DNA of 64,000 nt from Microcebus murinus (taxonomy: Eukaryota > Chordata > Mammalia > Primates > Cheirogaleidae). The DNA is taken from contig NC_134115.1 of NCBI RefSeq assembly GCF_040939455.1, forward strand, positions 26,438,727 to 26,502,726. Direction: 5' to 3'. Under the pieces are notes generated by a model. That model worked only from the letters and a program-made list of their open reading frames with translations. It ran no database searches and was not told the DNA's origin. Positions within the stretch are counted from its first letter, which is position 1. Every line of letters starts with the position of its first letter. A program made the translations under genes and the position numbers. Shown one piece after another: positions 12,400 to 23,417 of the stretch.

Positions 12400-13330
12400 A
12401 TTAATCATTTTTTGATATGCTTATTTTTCTTTTTGCCATAGCACATAAAAGTTCTGTAGAACAGGGGTTACAAAACTTGCTATCATCTTGGAATGCATTT
12501 GGCTGCAAGTAGCAGAATTTCTGAATAGTAATTAATAGCTTACACCTTATCTTATATGAATTCTAGAGGTGGGTGAGCCCAGGGTTCATTAGTTCAGCAG
12601 CTTCACAATGTCAGGGATCTGCACCACTGTCTCTGCAGCTCATCATGGTTTCCCCATCATGGCTGCAATCCTAGACTTCAAGTCTTTTCATAGCCATATT
12701 CAGGCAGGAAGAGGCTGGTAAAAAAGTGCTTTCTTTTTGCCAGTCAGGTAAATCTTTCCCAGAATCTCCCAGCAGACCCCCCTCACATGGTTAGCTACTG
12801 GCTACTCCTGGTTGCAAGAGAGGCTGTGAAAGAGAGAGCAAAGGAATACCACATTTTGGTAGCTTGAAAGTGGCAGGTGGGCAGGGGAATGGCTTTTTGA
12901 TATATGCAACTAATTGTATTTGTTATAGCTGATGATCAGAATCACCTGATGAGTTGGGGGTAAAAAAGTCCTGGGCTATATTCAAGAGTAAATGAATCAT
13001 AATGTTCCAGGAATAAGAATTTTCTTAAACATTCTTTTTATGAACTTATGATCAGAATTTTGGAACTTCTGTAATAAAGCACTGTAATATTTTAGAATAT
13101 ATGATGCAGCCTTGATATCCTGTCTAATATCAAAGTGTAATAAACTAATTTACTACCTTAAACTGATTGATTATATTAAAACAAGGCCTTCATTCTCATT
13201 TCTGAGTTCTGGTAAAACATAGTTTTTAAATTAGAAAGGATAATTTCTAAAGAAATATAAATAAACTAAATACAATAAAATCTGCTTTAAAAAACCCAAA
13301 GCAATCTTTTTCTTAGCATTAAAAAATAAA
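12400..13330. other. unassigned sequence with a probable old interspersed repeat
   Basis: 12460-12880 has the look of an old mammalian repeat (CAGCTCATCATGGTTTCC, TTTCCCAGAATCTCCCAGC) but could not be named. The remainder shows nothing recognisable. Confidence 0.4.
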
Positions 13331-13334
13331 ATGC

Positions 13335-13695
<361 letters not shown>

Positions 13696-14189
13696 TTAAT
13701 ATATGTCACTAGGTGATGCTCTTTGTTAAATTTCTCTCCCAGTAATATGTGGAATTACAACTCATTCATTCACATGGGAAACAACTTATGCTAGCTCTCA
13801 TAACACCTTAGTTGGTTCTTTAATCACTAAATTTAAATAGTCCAGAAAATAAATTTATATGTCAAAAGAAAAGCCACATAAATATATGGGTGAGAAACCT
13901 TCTGTAAGACTATAAGCTTAGAACACTGAGACTTCCATATCATAAACATCTCTATTTATTTTTGTCTGTTTACTTTAATGTCTCGAGAAGATTTTATATT
14001 TTTGTTGACAGAGTTCTTCAGAACTTTTTGATTTATTCCTAGGTAACATTTTGTTATGTCACTGACATGTTATCTGTGTCTTTACTTTTTTCTGCTGAAA
14101 TATTTTAAAGTACATTGACATTACACCCCTAAATATTTCAGTATGCATTTCTAAAAAAAATTGTTACACTTAACAAAAATCATTCCTTA

Positions 14190-15030
14190 ATATCATCTAT
14201 TACCACAAATCAAATACTCAATAAACATAAAAAGGGGCTTAAGCCTATTAGTAATTAGAGAAATATAAATTAATAAGACTAAAGAGATACTGTTGCACAC
14301 ATACCACATTGGCAGGAATCTTAGAGTCTGATACCAATGAAGCGTTAGAAAGAAAGCAGAGCACTGAAACTCTAAAACATTGCTATATTTCATCTGTCTT
14401 GGCAACTAAAAAAAAAAATAAAAATAAAAATAAAACATTGCTATGAGGAAAGGAAAAAGGATCTCCGGAAAAATAGCTGCATATTATTAATATATAGTAA
14501 AACTGAAGATACATATACCCGATTCCCTTTACCACTGCAATATATCTCACAGAAATACACGCATGCATACCAAGAGGCACATATAACAATGTTCATACCA
14601 GTATTGTTTTCAACAAGAAAAATTTGAGATAACTCAAATGTCTCTCAACATTAGAAAAAATAAACTATGGTAGGTAAATGCATGGAATAACTCACAGTTA
14701 TATACAGTAATGTAAAATGAACAAATTACAGCTCTTGCAACATGGATCAATCCCACAAATTTTATAACAATGAAAAAAGGAGACACAAAATAGTATATAT
14801 AGTATAAATCTGTTCATACAGAGTTTAAAACCAGGGCTTGTCACTTATTTTCCAATGATTCAGCAAATAAAATATACATGTATATCCATCTATTGAGATA
14901 TAAAGAAAACGTGGTAAAATGTTAACAACTGAAAATAGGTGAACAGTATGGAAAGGTTCACTGAATTATTTTGCTACTTTACTGTAAGTTTGAGATTTCT
15001 CAAAATAAAAAAGTAGGAAAGGGCTCCAAA
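14190..15030 (+). repeat. L1M 3' segment, sense
   Basis: Typical phrases: TAATTAGAGAAATATAAATT, CTGTTGCACACATACCACAT, ATATCTCACAGAAATACACG, CATACCAGTATTGTTTTCA, then a degenerate 3' UTR ending GAGATTTCTCAAAATAAAAA. Heavily mutated, non-coding. Confidence 0.75.
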
Positions 15031-15821
15031 ATCAGACAAAGCTAATTTATATTATTTAGGAATACAAACAGAGGTGGTAAAAAAATAAAGAAAACAATTA
15101 TCAAAATTCAGAAGAGTGACAACTCTGGGAAGAACTTTTGCTGAGAGAGAGCCTTGGGGGGATTTCTGGTGCCAGCAGTTTCTGCACCTTGGTATAAATG
15201 AACACATTTTCCTTTATGATTATTTATTAAACTATACATATAAATTCTATGCAGTTTTTCTGTATGCATATTTTACAAAAAAGATTAAAAACAATGTAGT
15301 ATGATATATAAAAATACTTTTAAAGAAAATTGCTATATACTTTTTAGACATTATTATAAAAAATAAAATGCTTCTGCTTTGTAACAAGCAAATGTAAGAG
15401 GCTTTTGCTATGTGAGTTGTTTACTTGAGAATACTCTATCAAAAGGTACTTCCGGAGGACCAATTTTTGAGGCTGGTAATATAATAATGTCATCTTATTT
15501 TTACATGAGATAGTTCTTATATAAGCATCAATTCTGAATCTTGCTTAGTTTGTTATTAGGTGATACATTCTTCTAAATAATTCCCATGAACTGTGATATT
15601 CTAGCATACTCAACTTAAAAACTTGCTATAAGAAAACTCTGGCTGAAAGTCTTATGATTATTCAAATATGACATACAATTTATATTATTTATGTATAAAT
15701 TTTGCCTATTTTTTATAGCTTTTTCTGATTGTATCATTAGGATTTCACAGTACTTGTGAAATACCCAAAGTCAAGAGTTGGTCAGAATTCCACAACTGAC
15801 TTTTAATGTAGTGATATTAAT
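15031..15821 (-). other. probable 3' UTR and flank of C9orf85
   Basis: This AT-rich sequence lies directly downstream of the C9orf85 stop codon on the minus strand. A minus-strand AATAAA (TTTATT on plus, about 15220) is a possible cleavage signal some 600 bases past the stop, but the true end of the transcript cannot be fixed from sequence alone. Confidence 0.45.
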
Positions 15822-15963
15822 TCACTTGATATCTTCTGTGTCCTCTAAATCAATATCAAAATCTAAATCATCATCACTTTCTTCATTTCTTCTGCAGCTT
15901 CTTCTATGGTTGGAACTTTGATTATTTCCAACATTTTCTGTTTTATCTGGTTCTTCATTAAAC
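15822..15963 (-). CDS. C9orf85: C9orf85, terminal coding exon
   Basis: The exon completes the last split codon of exon 3 and encodes 46 residues plus a TGA stop. The acceptor is a clear CTTTAG (15964-15969) after a pyrimidine-rich run. The product is the acidic C-terminal tail of the DUF2039-family protein: an Arg-rich SSNHRRSCRRNEESDDD segment followed by alternating Asp/Leu/Phe/Ile (DLDFDIDLED), then TEDIK and stop. I recall the human protein ending differently after LEDT, so the last residues may be lineage-specific. The gene's molecular role is not established; the family is defined by CxxC pairs in the upstream exons. Confidence 0.95.
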
Positions 15964-16395
15964 CTAAAGATGGAAAAAAAAAAGAACAAACCTTCTAATT
16001 ACTTCCCAAGTTTTCATTATTTAACTATGTAGATTGGAAAGACTTTTACCACACCATATTTCTCGATTAACAGGGGCCTAACAAAATAAGTATAGAGAAA
16101 AAGATCTTTTAACACTAACTCAAGATCCAACCAATTATAATATTATCACCACTAAAGTAGGCTCAAAGTAATTAATATATGTGTACATTAATATATTAAC
16201 TGCCACGTGAGTTGTATTTAACTCATGTTAGTTTTGAGCCCAGGGCTTCAAGCAGCAAAACCTGGGCAAAACCCTGCCTTTGGTTTGTGAAAATCTTACT
16301 TGTTGATCTTATTGTTACAGTTAATATCGACAATTTAATTCTAAAAACATGGATTAAATGAATAGAAGTCAATACATTTCATTTTTCATTAAACC

Positions 16396-16732
16396 TTTTT
16401 TTTTTTTTTTTTGAGACAGAGTCTTGCTTTGTTGCCCAGGCTAGAGTGAGTGCCCTCCTGGTGTTAGCCTAGCTCACAGCAACCTCAAACCCCTGGGCTC
16501 AAGCAATCTACCTGCCTCAGCCTCCCGAGTAGCTGGGACTACAGGCACGAGCCACCACACCCGGCTAATTTTTTCTATATATATTAGTTGGCCAATTAAT
16601 TTCTTTGTATTTATAGTAGAGACAGGGTCTTGCTCTTGCTCAGGCTGGTTTTGAAGTCCTGATCTCGAGCAATCCGCCTGCCTTGGCCTCTCAGAAAGCT
16701 AGGATTACAGGCGTGAGCCACCACGCCCGGCC
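16396..16732 (-). mobile_element. Alu dimer
   Basis: It lies in C9orf85 intron 3, between the last two coding exons, in sense with the gene. Target duplication about TAAACCTTTT/TAAACTTTTC. Confidence 0.95.
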
Positions 16733-17098
16733 TAAACTTTTCATTTAATTAGAAGGATTGTTTTGTTTTAGAAGTTTTTGTTCTATTTTTGTAATAAAAC
16801 ACCATGACCCCAAAGAAAAATGTTTTTTTCTAGTGTGGCAGTCAATGTGTTAAACTTGTTATAATAACAAGTAATTCTTTTGTAAAGAATGTGAACCTCA
16901 TGGATAAATATTTTATTTTCTCAAAAATATAAAGTTTTATTATAATGATAGAAAAATTTGAAAAATAATGACTTTTTCCTGTTAGAAAAAGTCTACATTT
17001 GAGATATACAGCAACTTAAGACTAAGAGTTATTAAACATCTCTTAAGAAAATTCAAATATCAATTACTAAGAATAAAATCCAAACATAAAATACCCAC

Positions 17099-17212
17099 GG
17101 AATAACAATGTCTTCTTTCTTTCCACATTTTGCGCAAACTTCAAGTTCACAGGCACATGGTCTGCACATTATGTGATAGGAATCTTTCACTGTCTTTTGT
17201 AAACATTTAACA
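17099..17212 (-). CDS. C9orf85: C9orf85, internal exon 3 (Cys-rich core)
   Basis: This 114-bp exon has a TTTTAG acceptor and a GTGGGT donor. It starts in phase 2: its first base completes the Cys codon begun in exon 2, and it ends with two bases of a Pro codon finished in the next exon. It encodes VKCLQKTVKDSYHIMC, RPCACELEVC and AKCGKKEDIVIP, giving CxxC pairs CVKC (with the junction Cys), CRPC and CAKC. These are likely Zn-binding, as inferred for DUF2039. The next exon is only 1.1 kb downstream and the previous one 28.9 kb upstream. The frame is intact and no disabling change is seen. Confidence 0.97.
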
Positions 17213-17355
17213 CTAAAAGTGAAAAAGAAAATTAAATATTAGTTTTTACTAATTATTTAAGATTTGTTTGACAAAGGATGTGACTAAATGCATAGGTGAA
17301 AAGCCTAAAAATCAAAACTCCTAGATTTTAAACTCAGATATTTGTCTTATGTCCC

Positions 17356-17696
17356 TTTTTTTATTTGAGACAGAGTCTTACTCTGTTGCCCGGGCTAGAG
17401 TGCCGTGGCATCAGCCTAGCTCACGGCAACTTCAAACTCCTGGGCTCAAGCAATCCTTCTGCCTCAGCCTCCTGAGTAGCTAGGACTACAAGCATGCACC
17501 ACCATGCCTGCCTAATTTTTTCTCTATATATTTTTAGTTGGCCAATTAATTAATATATACATATATGTATATTTTTTAGTAGAGACGGGGTCTTGCTCTT
17601 GCTCAGGCTGCTTTCGAACTCCTGACCTTGAGCAGTCCTCCTGCCTCGGCCTTCCCAGAGTGTTAGGATTACAGGCTTGAGCCACTGCACCCGGCC
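17356..17696 (-). mobile_element. Alu dimer
   Basis: A reversed dimer starting 144 bp upstream (in gene terms) of exon 3, with a palindromic TATACATATATGTATA linker; it ends CACCCGGCC. Confidence 0.95.
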
Positions 17697-18707
17697 CAAT
17701 AACCTGAAATTTATATAAAGTATATCTTCTTGACACAATGAAATGAACTAAAAATTAATAATAGAAAAATATCTGGAAAATGTCCAAATGTTTAGAAATT
17801 AAAACACTTCTAGATAATCTATAGATCAAACAAGAATTCACAAGAAAAATTAGAAAATATTTTAAACGACAATGAAAATACAACCTCAAAATTTGCTAAA
17901 TGAAGCTAAAGAAGTTCTCAGGAAATTTATATAACTAAAAATTGCATTAAACAAGAAAAATTACCTAAACATCCACCTTTAGAAATTAGAAAAAGAAGAG
18001 CAAATTAAACTGAAAGAAAATGAAGGGAACAATAATGATAAGAACAGAAATGAATGATACTGAAAACATGACAATAAAGAAAAATCGATGAAACCCAAAG
18101 CAGGCTCTTTGAAAAGATCAATATAATTAATGAACACATGGCCAAACTGATCCAGATAAAAAGAGAGGACAAAAATAACCAACATCAGGAATAAAAGGGA
18201 GACAGCACTCTAGATTTAACAGACATTAAAATAGTAAGAAGACAATTTTATCTCTTCTCACTTGGCCTTGGCCTTTGGCTAACATCATGTGAAGAAGAAA
18301 AGTTTTAATCATCAACTCTTTGTACATAAATCCAACAACTCTGTTGAAATGGACACAATTTTTGAAAGATATAATACCAAAACCCATTCAAGAAGAAATA
18401 GATAACATAAATACATCTCTATGTATTAAAGAAAAATTTAATCATAGTTTAAAAACCACAAAAACTCCAGGCCCAAATGGCTTCACTGATGAATTCTATC
18501 AAAAATTTAAAAAATAATACTAGTTCTACACTAATCCTTCTTGAAAATCTAATAGGGAGGGTCACTTTTCAACTTATTTGATAAGGCTCTAATATCAAGA
18601 TTAAAAAAAGACAAACTACAGACCAGTATCTCTAATAACACAGATGTAAAAATATATCACAAAATTTTAGCAAATCAAATCTAGCAATGTATAAAAATCT
18701 ATCAATA

Positions 18708-19055
18708 GGCCGGGCGCTGTGGCTCACGCCTGTAATCCTAGCTCTTGGGAGGCCGAGGCGGGCGGATTGCTCAAGGTCAGGAGTTCAAAACCAGCCTGAG
18801 CAAGAGCGAGACCCCGTCTCTACTATAAACAGAAAGAAATTAATTGGCCAACTGATATATATATATAAAAAAAAATTAGCCGGGCATAGTGGCACATGCC
18901 TGTAGTCCCAGCTACTTGGGAGGCTGAGGCAGAAGGATCACTCGAGCCCAGGAGTTTGAGGTTGCTGTGAGCTAGGCTGACGCCACGGCACTCACTCTAG
19001 CCTGGACAACAAAGTGAGACTCTGTCTCAAAAAAAAAAAAAAAAAAAAAAAAAAA
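18708..19055 (+). mobile_element. Alu dimer, young CTCTTGGG subtype
   Basis: A near-consensus copy with a 27-base pure A tail, inserted in L1 ORF2. Target duplication AAAAATCTATCAATA. Confidence 0.98.
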
Positions 19056-20096
19056 TCTATCAATATATATAAATTTCTTAGCCAAGTGGTATTTATTCTG
19101 AGAATACAAAGCTCATTCAATATACAAAAGTCAATAAATGAAATTCACAAAGCAATGTTCTAAGGAAGAAAATCCATATATACGATGAATCTCAAAAGAT
19201 GTGAAAAAAGCTTTTAACAAAATTTGATATCCATTTATTATATATAACAACTCTCAGTAAACTATGAATCAAAGGAAATATACTCAACCTAATAAAAAAT
19301 GTCTACAAAGAAACTATAACTACTATAATCATACTTAATGACAAGAGACTGAATATCTTCCCCATAAAATCAGGAACAGGGCAAGAATATCTGCTTTCAC
19401 CACTCCTTTTCAGCATCATATTGGTGGTCCTAAGTAGTAAATAAAACCAGGAAAAGAAAAGGTCACACAGATTGGAAAGAAGAAATAAAACTGTCTTTAT
19501 TTAGGAAAAAAAAAATCATTGTCTATGTAGACAATCCCAAAGAATCTACAAAAAAGGTACTATAAATAAAAAGCAAGTTTAATAAAGACACAATATATAG
19601 GGTCAGTAAACAAAAATAAACTGTCTGTTTCTAGCAATGACCAATGGCTTTCTGTACAAATTGACAAGCTGATTCTAAAAGTTATTAAATGAACTGTAAG
19701 TAGCCAGAACAATTTTGAAAAAGAAAAACAATGTTGGAGGATTCTCACTAACTGATTTCAATACTTACAATAAAACTACAGAAATCAAGGTAGTGTGGTA
19801 TTGGTGAAGGGACAGACACAGAGACCAATGGAACAGAAGAGTCCAGAAATAGACCCACGTATATATAACCAATTGATTTTCAAGACAATTTAAAGGCAAC
19901 TGAACAGAGAAAAGCTAGTCTTTTCAATAAGTGATGTTGGAACAACTGGATATCCCTAAAATTAGCAGAAAATGGATCATAAGCTCAAATATAAAACCAA
20001 GAATCACACAAATTCTAGAAGAAAACACAGGAGATAACTATAACCCTCAGCTAGGCAAAGAAAGATTTTTTATTACAATAATAAAACCATGATCCA

Positions 20097-20919
20097 TGTA
20101 TAACCAAGGGACCAGCCCAACCTAGGCCCACTCTGTTTATAATAAAATTTTGAGTTACCTTGTAGGTACAACAGAGAAAAACTGTGAGTCATGTAGCCTG
20201 GGAATACACATTTTTTTTTTTTTTGAGACAGAGTCTCATTTTGTTGCCCAGGCTAGAGTGAGTGCCATGGCGTTAGCCTAGCTCACAGCAACCTCAAACT
20301 CCTGGGCTCAAGCAATCCTGCTGCCTCAGCCTCCAGAGTAGCTGGGACTACAGGCATGCGCCACCATGCCCGGCTAATTTTTTTTCTATATATATTAGTT
20401 GGCCAATTAATTTCTTTGTATTTATAGTAGAGACGAGGTCTCGCTCTTGCTCAGGCTGGTTTTGAACTCCTGACCTCGAGCGATCCTCCCGCCTCGGCCT
20501 CCCAGCGTGCTAGGATTACAGGCGTGAGCCACCGTGCCGGCCTCAGAAAAAGCTTTGACCTCTACCACCATTCAGAGTCAACGATTCCTACCCCTTCAGA
20601 ATCAAGAAGACTGGGACATAACTGGAACCTGAAGGCTGGAATTTCTTCAGAAGAGGTCTGTGACCTGGACTAAAACCTGCCTCCACATTCCTTATAAGTG
20701 GTGAAATTTGAAGCCCTCCAATCAGACCCTGGGCAAGCCAAATCTTTTCCCTTGCTCTCAGAGCCCATAAACTTGCCCCAGATCCCAAATTGGGGAGACA
20801 GATTTGAGGCCATTCCTGTCTCCTTGCTGTCTGTGTTTGCAATAACGTTTTTCTTTTCTCAAAAGCAAGTGCCACATAGTAATGGCTTCTGTGTGCATTG
20901 GGCAGTGAGCTCAATAACA
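20097..20919 (+). mobile_element. ERV1-type solo LTR split by an Alu
   Basis: The LTR replaces continuous L1 sequence: L1 stops at CCATGATCCA and resumes at CATAAATCATTACTAGATGG. It opens TGTATAACCAAGG and closes CTCAATAACA. The body reads like an ERV1 LTR, with GCCCATAAACTTGCCCCAGA, GATTTGAGGCCATTCCTGTC and GCAATAACG in the poly(A)-signal position. Open frames of 109-120 codons on both strands across it are incidental. The target duplication is not resolvable. Confidence 0.7.
20211..20542 (-). mobile_element. Alu dimer
   Basis: Inserted inside the ERV1-type LTR; it ends GTGCCGGCC. Confidence 0.97.
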
Positions 20920-20999
20920 CATAAATCATTACTAGATGGACCTTCTTCACAACAAAAAATTTTTCCTTTTCAAAATGAGCACATTAAAAGATGCTTACC

Positions 21000-21340
<341 letters not shown>

Positions 21341-21690
21341 GATGCTTACCATCACTAGTCAGAGAAATGCAAATTAAAGTTACAATGAGGTACCCCTATT
21401 CATTTCTGGCTAACATAGAACAAAACAAAAACCTGAAAACAAAAAATAGAAGCTTTACAATCTTAAGTGTTGCTGAGATGCAGAACATCTGAAACTTCTA
21501 TACCCTGCTGGTAAGAATGCAAAAGGTACAACCACTTTGGAAAACAGCTTGTAAGTCTCCTATAAACATAGTCTTAGCATATAACCCAGCAATGTCATTG
21601 CTAGATATTTACTCAAGAAAAATGAAAACATTCATACAAAACACTGTATATGAATGTTTATGGTAGCATAATTCATAATTGCTCAAAACT

Positions 21691-22035
21691 GGTAATTAAG
21701 ACCCCTACCCCTCCCTTTTTCTTTATCTTTTCCCGTAAGTGTCCCTTGCAAGTTCTCGGAATTGGGTAGTGGTCGTGCAACTGGTTGTGCAACATAGAGC
21801 TACTAGAATTTCCCCACCCTAAACTCCCCGGCCACCTGCGTGTGGTCTCGCCCATAAAAACCCTAAGCTTGAGAGCTTCGGGGCGGCAGCCTCCCCATCT
21901 TGGTGATGCTGTTTAGCCCCTGCGCGCGCTGGAAATAAATCCTCTTGCTCTCTTGCATCAAGCCTCTAGACTCTGAGTCTTTTTGGGCGGTCGTCTCTCT
22001 CTCCCAAACGGGCTGTACATTTCTACAGCCCAACA
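21691..22035 (+). mobile_element. 5'-truncated solo LTR, same family as the provirus
   Basis: The 345 bp correspond to bases 76-421 of the provirus LTR. By eye they differ by six substitutions (four are G in the provirus, A here) and one missing C. The 3' end is the correct ..CAACA. The first 75 bp of U3 and a short stretch of the L1 target are missing. TTGCTCA occurs at the break both in the flanking L1 and in the intact LTR, which points to a microhomology deletion. The TATA-like ATAAAA and AATAAA signals are retained. Confidence 0.93.
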
Positions 22036-22445
22036 GTACATCCTTACAATGAAATACTACTCAGCAATACAATGGACTTAACTACTGATTCACACAACAG
22101 GGATGATCTCAAATTCATTATGTTAAGCTAAAGAAGCCAGAATCAAAACACTACATACTTTACGATTCCATATAGATGACATTCTGGAAAAGGGAAAAGT
22201 ATAGGGAAAGAAAACAGATCAGTGTTTGATAGGGGCTGGGAGTAGGGGAGGAGTGACTACAGAGTGCTATGATGAAACATGTGGGGTGATGGCAATGGTC
22301 TATATCTTGATTGTGATGTTGGTCTCACAACTGTACACATTTGTCAAAACTCATAAAACTGTGTACTATAAGGGGTGAGTTTTACTGTATGTAAATTATG
22401 CCTCAAGAGCCCTGACTGGGAAAAATAAATTAGAATTTAAAAAAA

Positions 22446-22553
22446 CCAAAAAACCTCTCTGATATCTGATCAAAGTGAAAACAGTTACCAAAATTTTTTT
22501 GTTAAATTATTTTGATATGTTTGTGTTTGTGTTTTAGCATTCCAAAATGCTGT
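22446..22553. other. pre-integration flank of the provirus
   Basis: Short AT-rich sequence between the L1 3' end and the provirus. Its last four bases, CTGT (22550-22553), are the left target duplication. Confidence 0.7.
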
Positions 22554-22792
22554 TGAAAGGCCCAAGCTAGCCTAAAGGCCCAAACTAGCCTAACCAGCTT
22601 TTCGCTTCTGTAACTATGCTTGCTCATAGGTAATTAAGACCCCTACCCCTCCCTTTTTCTTTATCTTTTCCCGTAAGTGTCCCTTGCAAGTTCTCGGAAT
22701 TGGGTAGTGGTCGTGCAACTGGTTGTGCAACATGGAGCTACTGGAATTTCCCCACCCTAAACTCCCTGGCCACCTGCGTGTGGTCTCGCCCC

Positions 22793-22798
22793 ATAAAA
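22793..22798 (+). promoter_or_regulatory. TATA-like box of the 5' LTR
   Basis: ATAAAA lies 80 bp before the poly(A) signal, as expected for a compact gammaretroviral U3/R. The same box occurs at 28551-28556 in the 3' LTR. Activity is unknown. Confidence 0.6.
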
Positions 22799-22872
22799 AC
22801 CCTAAGCTTGAGAGCTTCGGCGCGGCAGCCTCCCCATCTTGGTGATGCTGTTTAGCCCCTGCGCGCGCTGGA

Positions 22873-22878
22873 AATAAA
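22873..22878 (+). terminator. poly(A) signal AATAAA, 5' LTR
   Basis: AATAAATCCTCTTGCTC followed by CTTGCATCA, the usual R/U5 boundary arrangement. The functional counterpart in the 3' LTR is 28631-28636. Confidence 0.8.
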
Positions 22879-22976
22879 TCCTCTTGCTCTCTTGCATCAA
22901 GCCTCTGGACTCTGAGTCTTTTTGGGCGGTCGTCTCTCTCTCCCAAACGGGCTGTACATTTCTACGGCCCAACATT

Positions 22977-22994
22977 TGGGGGCTCGTCCGGGAT
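22977..22994 (+). other. primer binding site, tRNA-Pro
   Basis: TGGGGGCTCGTCCGGGAT begins two bases after the 5' LTR. It is complementary to the 3' end of tRNA-Pro, the primer used by murine-leukaemia-type gammaretroviruses. No mismatch is seen against the 18 bases I know for this site. Confidence 0.95.
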
Positions 22995-23156
22995 CGGAGA
23001 GGCGACCCCTCTTAAAAAGACCGGTGGCACCAGGCTTGGAGGTAGGCCGACTCCGGAGTTGTCCTTTATGTTTGTCTCTGTGTTGTATGTGATGTGTCAG
23101 TTTTGAAGTTTGAATTTGGAACGACAGGGTACTAACTCCGTGAGGAGGAAGTTCCT
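22995..23156 (+). other. 5' untranslated leader of the provirus
   Basis: The leader lies between the primer site and the open frame of gag. GAGGTAGGCC (about 23039) is a possible 5' splice site for env message; AGGGTAAGG (about 23295, inside the following open frame) is another. The packaging signal would be here but cannot be recognised by eye. A TAA at 23133-23135 closes the gag frame upstream. Confidence 0.5.
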
Positions 23157-23417
23157 CTGGACCAAGATAGGGTTCTTGGCGGCCAGAAAAACTGTCGCCC
23201 TGGAGGACGCTCCAGGGATTGGGTGAGTGACCAAGTGGCCTTGGTCGACTCCATTTGTTTGCCTGCAAGTGGTTGCAGGATTGGGCAAGGTAACCCTAGG
23301 GTAAGGTATCGTCCTTTGTCTGTGTTTGTGTGCAAAAGCAAGTGGCTTCGGTATTTGTCTACTGTCTGTGTTGTCGTCCTTTTCTCTTTAATTCTCCTTT
23401 TTACTCATCCAGGAATT
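23157..23417 (+). pseudogene. glycosylated-Gag-like N-terminal leader
   Basis: The gag frame is open without interruption from 23136, after a TAA, through the gag ATG. A CTG at 23157 is 87 codons upstream of that ATG; in murine gammaretroviruses an upstream CUG about 88 codons before gag starts the glycosylated Gag form. Just before the gag Met there is a hydrophobic run, [15 protein letters not shown], flanked by basic residues (KSKWLRY). This fits the type II membrane anchor expected of that leader. Start choice is inference: GTG at 23223 and other non-AUG codons are alternatives. It is marked pseudogene because gag downstream is broken. Confidence 0.7.

Larger units (their letters stand above)
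22554..22974 (+). repeat. provirus 5' LTR
   Basis: TGAAAGG..CCAACA with correct TG/CA ends. U3 begins with an imperfect 17-18 bp tandem repeat (AGGCCCAAGCTAGCCTA, AGGCCCAAACTAGCCTA). A TATA-like box, an AATAAA and a T/C-rich U5 (CGTCTCTCTCTCCC) follow in order. The R start is probably near 22820-22830. Confidence 0.97.

Noticed and set aside
22614..22946. 110-codon minus-strand frame, repeated at 28372-28704
   Set aside because: It is the antisense of the proviral LTR, present twice only because the LTRs are identical.
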